From JBFIHF01 sp964411125 (GTDB lineage Bacteria > Myxococcota_A > Bradymonadia > Bradymonadales > Bradymonadaceae), in the NCBI GenBank assembly GCA_964411125.1, contig CAYPJU010000030.1, positions 1 through 64,000 on the forward strand: 64,000 nucleotides of DNA, read 5' to 3'. The notes below the pieces were generated by a model. It worked only from the letters and a program-made list of their open reading frames with translations. It made no database searches and was not told where the DNA came from. Position numbers and translations under genes: made by a program. This document shows, one piece after another, positions 58,711 to 64,000 of this stretch (positions are counted from its first letter, which is position 1; every line of letters starts with the position of its first letter).

Positions 58711-59712
58711 ATGCCCGACTACCGTATCGCCCTTCCCCTCCTCGCCCTGCTCGCGCTCGGCTGCGAGCGCAAAGCCCCGCCCGACCGAACCCCCGCCGAA
58801 ACTACGGGGGTGGGCACCGCTGTCACGTCCCCGGCACCGGCTCCGACGAAACCGACCGACGCAGCGCCTCGTCTCGAGCCCGCCGCCCAGACTGTCTTTG
58901 CCATGGGGGACGTTCACGGGGACTACGACGCGATGATGAAGTCGTTGAGGCTCGGCGGGGTCGTCGACGACGCGGGCAAGTGGGTCGCCGGTAACGCGAC
59001 CCTGGTGCAGACGGGGGACCTGCTCGACCGCGGCGATGACGAGCAGAAGATCGTGGACTACCTGGAAGCACTGCAAGAAGAGGCCGCGGCGGCCGGCGGG
59101 GAGATCGTCTTGATGAACGGAAACCACGAAGTGATGAACGTCGCCGGGGACCTCCGCTACGTCACCCCCGGCGGCTTCGCCGACTTCGAAGACGTCGAAG
59201 GACTCGACGTCGATTCACCGGCGCTGGCCCGGGTGCCGGCTCCTGCCCGGGCGCGCATGGCGGCTTTCCTCCCGGGCGGCCCCTACGCGAAGAAGATCGC
59301 CGACCATCCAATCGTGGCGGTCGTGGGCGACACCGTCTTCGCCCACGGTGGCGTCCTCCCTCAGCACGTCGAATACGGGATCGAACGGATCAACGACGAG
59401 ACGCAGGCCTGGATGGAGGGCAAGGCAGACCCGCCTCTCGTTCTGCAGTCCGAAGAGGCGCCGATCTGGACCCGACTCTACTCGCAGGAACCGCCTGACT
59501 GCGCGACCCTCGACGAGGCACTCGCCGGGCTCGGCGCGGCCCGAATGGTCGTGGGACACACTGTCCAGCGCGAGGGGATTACCTCGGCGTGCGACGGCAA
59601 GATCTGGCGCGTCGACGTCGGGATGGCCGCCCACTACGGGGGCAAACCGTCCATCTTGAAAATCGATCCGGACGGTGTCCGCGCAATCGGCCCTGGATCG
59701 CAGCAGGAATGA
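58711..59712 (+). CDS. PPP-family metallophosphatase lipoprotein (Shewanella-like phosphatase type)
   Basis: A 333-residue lipoprotein: ALGC near residue 18 is the lipobox, followed by a Pro/Thr/Ala linker. The phosphatase domain (from about residue 60) has GDVHG, GDLLDRG, GNHE, AHGG and GHT, the full PPP set. This arrangement corresponds to bacterial Shewanella-like PPP phosphatases. Since it is exported, the substrate should be outside the cytoplasm. It is 90 bases upstream of a transmembrane Ser/Thr kinase gene. Confidence 0.87.
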   Translation: MPDYRIALPLLALLALGCERKAPPDRTPAETTGVGTAVTSPAPAPTKPTDAAPRLEPAAQTVFAMGDVHGDYDAMMKSLRLGGVVDDAGKWVAGNATLVQTGDLLDRGDDEQKIVDYLEALQEEAAAAGGEIVLMNGNHEVMNVAGDLRYVTPGGFADFEDVEGLDVDSPALARVPAPARARMAAFLPGGPYAKKIADHPIVAVVGDTVFAHGGVLPQHVEYGIERINDETQAWMEGKADPPLVLQSEEAPIWTRLYSQEPPDCATLDEALAGLGAARMVVGHTVQREGITSACDGKIWRVDVGMAAHYGGKPSILKIDPDGVRAIGPGSQQE

Positions 59713-59766
59713 TTCTGCGACGACGCTGTTCCATCGCGGAACGACGCACCTCGCCCGCCGATTCCG

Positions 59767-59803
59767 TTGTTCGGCGCCCCTACCCGCTGTAAGCTTCGCA
59801 CCA
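59767..59803 (+). promoter_or_regulatory. Candidate leaderless promoter (TTGTTC / TAAGCT)
   Basis: TTGTTC (59767-59772) and TAAGCT (59790-59795) are spaced 17 bases; the -10 ends seven bases before the kinase ATG. No Shine-Dalgarno sequence is seen. Confidence 0.5.
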
Positions 59804-61503
59804 TGTCGCAGCCCTCGATGGAAAAGCCGAACCTCCTCACGAAAGACTTCCCGATGCTCGGGGAGACGCTCGCCGGGCGGTACGAACTGCTCGACGTGAT
59901 CGGCGAAGGCGGAATGGGCCTGATCGTGCGTGCTCGACAGCTCTCGATGGACCGAGACGTCGCCGTGAAGCTCGTGCGCCCCGAGGCGCTCACCGACGAG
60001 CTCGCCCGAAAGCGTTTCGAGCGCGAAGTCCGCATCGCCAAGACGTTGGTCCACCCCAACATCGTGCAGCTCTTCGATTACGGGCAGGTGGACGGGGCCG
60101 CCTACGTCGTGATGGAGCTTCTCGAAGGGGAGACGCTCCACGACCTCATCAAGCGAGAAGCTCCCCTCTCCGTGGGTCGCGCGATCGACATCCTCGAGCA
60201 GGTCTTGAACGCGCTCACGGTCGCGCATTCCAAGGGATTCGTGCACCGCGACCTCAAGCCGGTGAACATCTTCCTGACCGACGCGGGACGACGCCGTGAT
60301 TTCGTGAAAGTGCTCGATTTTGGCATCGCTCGCCCCACCGAGAAGTCCACCGACGAGTTCTTCACGACGACCGGATTCATCTCGGGCACCCTCCCCTACA
60401 TGGCCCCCGAGGTCATCGCGAAGAATCGGGTCAGCACCTCCGCCGACGTGTACGCAGCGGGCCTCATCCTCCTCGAGATGCTCTACCGACGCTACGTCTT
60501 CACCGGTCAATCACCCACGGAGATGGCGCTCCAGCACATGCGCCTCGACATCCCGATCGCCGAACCGCTGAAGGGTTCGGCGGTCGAGCGATTGGTGACC
60601 GCGATGACCGCCAAACGGGAGGAACAACGGCTCCAGGACGCCGACGCGTGCCTGGATCTGCTGCAGGAGCTTCGAGCGGCCCTCCCGGTCGACATCCGAC
60701 TCAGTCGCGAGCAGGTCCGCGAGACCTTCGCCGGATTCGAGAAAGACGTCATCGACGATCTGATCGCGCCCACCCCTTCGAACCCTCGCGACACCGACTC
60801 CCCGAGGACCACACCCGCCGGTCCCGGCACGGACGACAGTACACTGGAGCCTGCCGCCGATCCCGTAGCGACGGACGCGGAAGCGACCGGTGAGACGAAA
60901 CGACAACCCCTACCGTCCGCCGCACCATCGACTTCGGACCTGGAAGACGTCACGGGGAAGTCGTTGACGCCGGTCGTCCTTCTCGCGATCGGACTGCTCG
61001 TCGCCTTCCTCGTCGGGCTGAGTTTCATCGTCGGAGACGCCCCGGACGCCGAGCCCGTGGTCACCGCTCCCGCGCCTCCGTCCCCCCCCCCCGTCGGGGT
61101 GCCTTCTGTCGACGAAGCCGTCGAGGTTCCACAGGTCGATCAAGTGCCAGAAGAGGCGCTCACGGCGACCGTCTTCGTCGATACCCGTCCGTCGGGTGCG
61201 GAGGTCTGGATCGACGGGGAGCGACAGTTCACGACCCCGGTGGAGATCTCCGTGGAAGAGCGCCAGGATTGGACCTTCAAGCTGAGCGGATACAAAGACG
61301 GGAGCGCCGCCGTCGGTCCAGACTCGCGGCATCTCGTCGTCCACCTCGCCCGGCGCGGAGAGGCGGGAAATGCCGAGACGACGGTCGTCCGAAGTCCCGA
61401 GCCTCCGAAACCGAAACAGAAGGCGAAAGCCGTGCGAAAGCAGCCGAACGAGCCTGTCCAAGATGACCCGGAAGTTCGTCGTGTCCCGATGATGGTGGAC
61501 TGA
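59803..61503 (+). CDS. Transmembrane Ser/Thr kinase with PEGA domain
   Basis: A 566-residue PknB-type kinase. Gly-rich loop GEGGMG, Lys56, HRDLKPVN (148-155), DFG (172-174) and APE (201-203) are intact, so it should be active. A Pro/Thr/Ala-rich linker leads to one membrane helix (about 387-408), and a periplasmic PEGA domain at about 452-500 contains VDTRPSGAEVWIDGE. The last 50 residues are basic and Pro-rich. A bacterial receptor-like kinase is indicated; substrates are unknown. The next gene starts directly after its stop. Confidence 0.92.
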   Translation: MSQPSMEKPNLLTKDFPMLGETLAGRYELLDVIGEGGMGLIVRARQLSMDRDVAVKLVRPEALTDELARKRFEREVRIAKTLVHPNIVQLFDYGQVDGAAYVVMELLEGETLHDLIKREAPLSVGRAIDILEQVLNALTVAHSKGFVHRDLKPVNIFLTDAGRRRDFVKVLDFGIARPTEKSTDEFFTTTGFISGTLPYMAPEVIAKNRVSTSADVYAAGLILLEMLYRRYVFTGQSPTEMALQHMRLDIPIAEPLKGSAVERLVTAMTAKREEQRLQDADACLDLLQELRAALPVDIRLSREQVRETFAGFEKDVIDDLIAPTPSNPRDTDSPRTTPAGPGTDDSTLEPAADPVATDAEATGETKRQPLPSAAPSTSDLEDVTGKSLTPVVLLAIGLLVAFLVGLSFIVGDAPDAEPVVTAPAPPSPPPVGVPSVDEAVEVPQVDQVPEEALTATVFVDTRPSGAEVWIDGERQFTTPVEISVEERQDWTFKLSGYKDGSAAVGPDSRHLVVHLARRGEAGNAETTVVRSPEPPKPKQKAKAVRKQPNEPVQDDPEVRRVPMMVD

Positions 61504-62445
61504 GTGGCCCCCGATTCCCCAAAGACCCCGCTCGCGACGGCGGTCCTGCTCGCCATGATGAGCGCTGGCCTCCCGGCTAGCGCCCAGGAAGAGAACACGA
61601 CCGAGCTGAGCGAAAGCCAGCTCGATCTGAACGCGCGTGGCGTCGAGCTCGTCCAGCAAGGCGAGTTCGAGCAGGCGACGAAACTCTTCGAGTCGTCCCT
61701 CGCGCTCGGGAAATCGAACATCACCTACCTCAATCTGGGCCGAACGTACGCCCGAATGGGGCGGTGTGCCGACGCCGACCGGATCTACCAGCTCGTCGGG
61801 GATGCACCCGCGGTACCCGAACCTCCGCGCGATGCCGTGACTGCGAAAGCCGAGGAGTACCGAAGCGAACTCGACGAGTGCCGCGTCACCCTCGTGCTCG
61901 ACTGCCGCCCCCCCGAACTGCAGGTCGCGATCGATGGAGGCGAACCGACGAGGTGCACGGAGGTTCCGGCCCGGGTCGAACCCGGCGCGCACGTCATCAC
62001 GACCCACGCGAACGGCACCACCGAGGAACATCGCGTGACGGGCAGCACCGGCGAGCGGCTCCGCATCGTCCTCGTCGAGCCCGAGCCCGAGCCCGTCGAA
62101 GAGCCGGAACCGACCGCCGTCGGGGACCCGGTGCCTCAACCTGACGAGTCTTCCGGAGCGCTTCGAGTGGTCGGGTGGGGAACGACAATCACCGGCGCTG
62201 CGCTCCTCACCGTGGCGACCGTTCTCGATCTCGCGGTCACCTCCCCCGACGTTCGCAAGTACCGCGACGGGGACCCCGACGCCCCCGACTTCGAACAGAT
62301 CCGTGGGCTCCAGCGAACGGGCAAAGTCCTGTTCGCCGCCGGCGCCGTGTTCACCGTGGGGGGCGGCATTCTTCTCCTCACGACGAGCCCCGGCCGCTCC
62401 GATTCCGAGACCGAAGTGACTCTCTCCGCCCGGATCCCGTTTTGA
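61504..62445 (+). CDS. Exported TPR protein, kinase-associated
   Basis: A 313-residue protein beginning with GTG immediately after the kinase stop. A signal peptide (about residues 1-28, ending ASAQ) is followed by TPR-like helices (about 35-90), then a beta-rich part with the Cys pair CRVTLVLDC resembling a PEGA-like domain, a Glu/Pro linker and two hydrophobic segments near the C-terminus. Signal-TPR-PEGA proteins of this shape often accompany PknB kinases in Myxococcota. Its role is unknown. Confidence 0.78.
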   Translation: MAPDSPKTPLATAVLLAMMSAGLPASAQEENTTELSESQLDLNARGVELVQQGEFEQATKLFESSLALGKSNITYLNLGRTYARMGRCADADRIYQLVGDAPAVPEPPRDAVTAKAEEYRSELDECRVTLVLDCRPPELQVAIDGGEPTRCTEVPARVEPGAHVITTHANGTTEEHRVTGSTGERLRIVLVEPEPEPVEEPEPTAVGDPVPQPDESSGALRVVGWGTTITGAALLTVATVLDLAVTSPDVRKYRDGDPDAPDFEQIRGLQRTGKVLFAAGAVFTVGGGILLLTTSPGRSDSETEVTLSARIPF

Positions 62446-63107
62446 AGACTCCGACCCTCGCGATCTTCCTCGTCGTCGCGTTTTCCGTCGGCTGCGGTAC
62501 GTGGGCCAAGCTCGACCCTCCCGATGATGCTGACGCCGGCAACAACGGTACCGATGCGGCGACGAACAACGGGACCACGCCCACCAACAACGTCCCCCAA
62601 ACCAACAACCAGACCAACAACGGGATGCCGGACGGCCCGGTCTTCGACGAGAACCTGAAGCCTCCCATCTGCCAGGGCTTCTTCGACGACTGGGGCCTGA
62701 TTCCGCCCGATGGAATGCCTCCGGTGCCGCCGCCGCCGGTGCCCGATCAGACCGCCGAGGTCGCCTGTTCCGAGACCCTTGGAGACACTTGCGACTTCAC
62801 GTGTACCGAAGGTCAGTGCGCGGAGTCGTGCCTGGAGGGTTACGATTGCTGCAGCCTGCACTGCCCCGGTGGGTCATGTCGTCAGGTCTGCCACGCCGGG
62901 ACGTCCTGTCAGGCGAGCTGCGGAGGCGGCGCCTGCATCATGATCTGCAAAGCAGGCGCAACCTGCCGCTTCCACTGCGGGGGCGGATGCAAAATCGAAT
63001 GTGAACCGGGGTCGGACTGCGAGGCGATCTGCAATCGCGGGGACTGTCGATGCAACGAACCGGGCGCGATGGGACGGGGGGACGAGGAGACCTGCGTCAA
63101 CCCCTGA
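62442..63107 (+). CDS. Cysteine-ladder lipoprotein
   Basis: A 221-residue lipoprotein. A TTG at 62442, overlapping the preceding stop, starts a signal with VGC as lipobox. A Thr/Asn-rich linker (GNNGTDAATNNG) follows. From about residue 107 to 205 there are 22 Cys in roughly 95 residues, spaced alternately by three and four to six residues with recurring GG. The regular pattern suggests a stacked disulfide solenoid. I recognise no family. It ends the phosphatase/kinase/TPR unit. Confidence 0.72.
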   Translation: MKTPTLAIFLVVAFSVGCGTWAKLDPPDDADAGNNGTDAATNNGTTPTNNVPQTNNQTNNGMPDGPVFDENLKPPICQGFFDDWGLIPPDGMPPVPPPPVPDQTAEVACSETLGDTCDFTCTEGQCAESCLEGYDCCSLHCPGGSCRQVCHAGTSCQASCGGGACIMICKAGATCRFHCGGGCKIECEPGSDCEAICNRGDCRCNEPGAMGRGDEETCVNP

Positions 63108-63128
63108 GCCGCGGTTGATCGAGCGAGT

Positions 63129-63965
63129 TCAGAAAGGGATGTCGTCCTCGGGCCCTTCGACCGCCTCGAGATCCGCCGCATCCGACCACACGGTCTCACC
63201 GTCGTCGGTCTCGATCCCCGCCCGCATCCCGTCGCCCCACTTCGATTCGCCCCACCAGAAGATCGTCCCCTCGACACCGGCATCCTTCCCGTTCTTGATA
63301 CGAACGCGATCCCCCTTCCCGAACTCCGCTGCCTTCTTCGCTTCCTCGAGCACTTCCGGATCGATGTCCGCGTCGGGCCACGCGAGATTCTCTTCGTCGA
63401 CCCAGTACTTGGTTCCGTCCTCGGCGGTGACCCCGGCGCGCATCCCCTCGCCGAACTTGGACTCTCCCCACCAGAAGATGTCACCGACCTCTCCGACCCC
63501 TTCGTAACCGCCCACGATGCGGACGCGTGCCCCCTTCTCCATCACACGCTCGCCCGATGACGGGTTGGGTGTTGGCTTCGCCTTCGAGGCTCCCTGCGAC
63601 GGCGCCTTCGCATCGGCTGTGTGTGGAGCGGAGCGGAGCGGTTCGTCGCGTGGTGGAGCGGCGAGCTCCGCAGGAGGCAGCTCCATCTCCGCATCGTGCG
63701 GCATCTGGAGGTCGGGCGCCGGTCCGACGCTCCCCTTCCCGGACATCAAGTCGTCGAGGCTACTGCCCTCGCGAATCCGAACGCCGAGCTCCATCGCGTC
63801 GTCGATCGCCGCTCCCGCGCCCTCCCCCGCGAAAACGAAGTCGACGTCGAACCCCATCGAGTCCGTCACCTCGGCTCCGGCTGCTTCGAGTTTCGAGATT
63901 GCCTCGTCCCGCGACAGGTCGCCGAACGAGCCGGTGAGGACGATCTTCTTTCCTTTCAGATCCAT
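63129..63965 (-). CDS. BRCT protein with two repeated C-terminal modules
   Basis: A 278-residue soluble protein. Residues 1-75 form a ligase-type BRCT domain (GKKIVLTGSFGDLSRDEA and LEAAGAEVTDS). A Pro/Ala/Ser linker follows. Two related modules at about 145-200 and 220-275 share VRI, FWWGESK and GMRAG with DG and a late Trp-Asp; they look like small SH3/Tudor-type barrels. A DNA-repair or chromosome-binding role is plausible. Start ATG at 63965 is used; a TTG at 63983 is possible. The window ends 35 bases upstream. Confidence 0.75.
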   Translation of the reverse strand: MDLKGKKIVLTGSFGDLSRDEAISKLEAAGAEVTDSMGFDVDFVFAGEGAGAAIDDAMELGVRIREGSSLDDLMSGKGSVGPAPDLQMPHDAEMELPPAELAAPPRDEPLRSAPHTADAKAPSQGASKAKPTPNPSSGERVMEKGARVRIVGGYEGVGEVGDIFWWGESKFGEGMRAGVTAEDGTKYWVDEENLAWPDADIDPEVLEEAKKAAEFGKGDRVRIKNGKDAGVEGTIFWWGESKWGDGMRAGIETDDGETVWSDAADLEAVEGPEDDIPF

Positions 63966-64000
63966 GACGTCGACATACCGCAAGGTGCGCCGCGGGGTAA

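Overview
The window is a 64 kb piece of a GC-rich bacterial chromosome. It is coding-dense, and no phage, transposase, CRISPR array, tRNA or rRNA was seen. Asn/Gly-rich linkers in lipoproteins, a MYXO-CTERM-like C-terminal anchor, several lipoproteins of no known family, PknB-type Ser/Thr kinases with PEGA or STAND-like extensions and very large hybrid histidine kinases all point to the Myxococcota or a close relative (old Deltaproteobacteria). Two 100-base runs of N (1937-2036 and 50865-50964) sit inside short tandem repeats, so this is a scaffolded draft or metagenome assembly and the true gap lengths are unknown.

Layout. 0.06-3.2 kb: two minus-strand genes (an S1-domain RNA-binding protein and a lipoprotein) separated by a hairpin-forming tandem repeat. 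3.3-5.5 kb: alpha/beta hydrolase plus PlsC-like acyltransferase. 5.7-10.2 kb: a tightly coupled six-gene unit (DksA-like regulator, dienoyl-CoA-isomerase-type crotonase, LysE-like exporter, epoxide hydrolase, second acyltransferase, exported protein), preceded by paired hairpin repeats. 10.2-15.1 kb: heme A synthase, a cupin/lipoprotein/hydrolase operon, an ankyrin protein and a Cof-type HAD phosphatase. 15.3-20.5 kb: three tandem AIM24-family genes, an SDR, a small membrane protein and a sodium:solute symporter. 20.5-23.7 kb: a kinase-ATPase fusion and a PHP-domain protein. 23.8-29.4 kb: a membrane diheme cytochrome c divergent from a LysR regulator, an isovaleryl-type acyl-CoA dehydrogenase, a hotdog thioesterase and two alpha/beta hydrolases. 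29.5-35.7 kb: a secreted tandem-95/RCC1 repeat protein, a DJ-1/PfpI protein, a small zinc-knuckle protein and a YbiT-type ABC-F ATPase. 35.7-45.7 kb: a minus-strand signalling block with a 2137-residue poly-HAMP hybrid kinase, a receiver-kinase-receiver protein and two exported coiled-coil proteins. 45.9-54.5 kb: a metallo-beta-lactamase protein, a 41-residue membrane peptide, an APH-fold kinase with an orphan partner, a C-terminally anchored surface protein, a methyltransferase, an Asn-repeat lipoprotein, an M23 peptidase and SpeA. 54.5-64 kb: SDR, lipoprotein, DedA, a membrane protein, a PPP phosphatase lipoprotein, a PknB-PEGA kinase with TPR and Cys-ladder partners, and a BRCT protein with twin C-terminal modules.

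Many neighbouring genes overlap by four bases (ATGA), which implies translational coupling. Several first genes of units lack a Shine-Dalgarno sequence and carry a TANNNT -10 hexamer 6-10 bases before the start codon, which suggests leaderless mRNAs. The most unusual objects are the soluble 12-pair poly-HAMP kinase, the AIM24 triplet ahead of a symporter, the 14-blade disulfide-laddered RCC1 protein, the Cys-ladder lipoprotein and the BRCT/twin-module protein. No complete, clearly new defence or mobile system was recognised.
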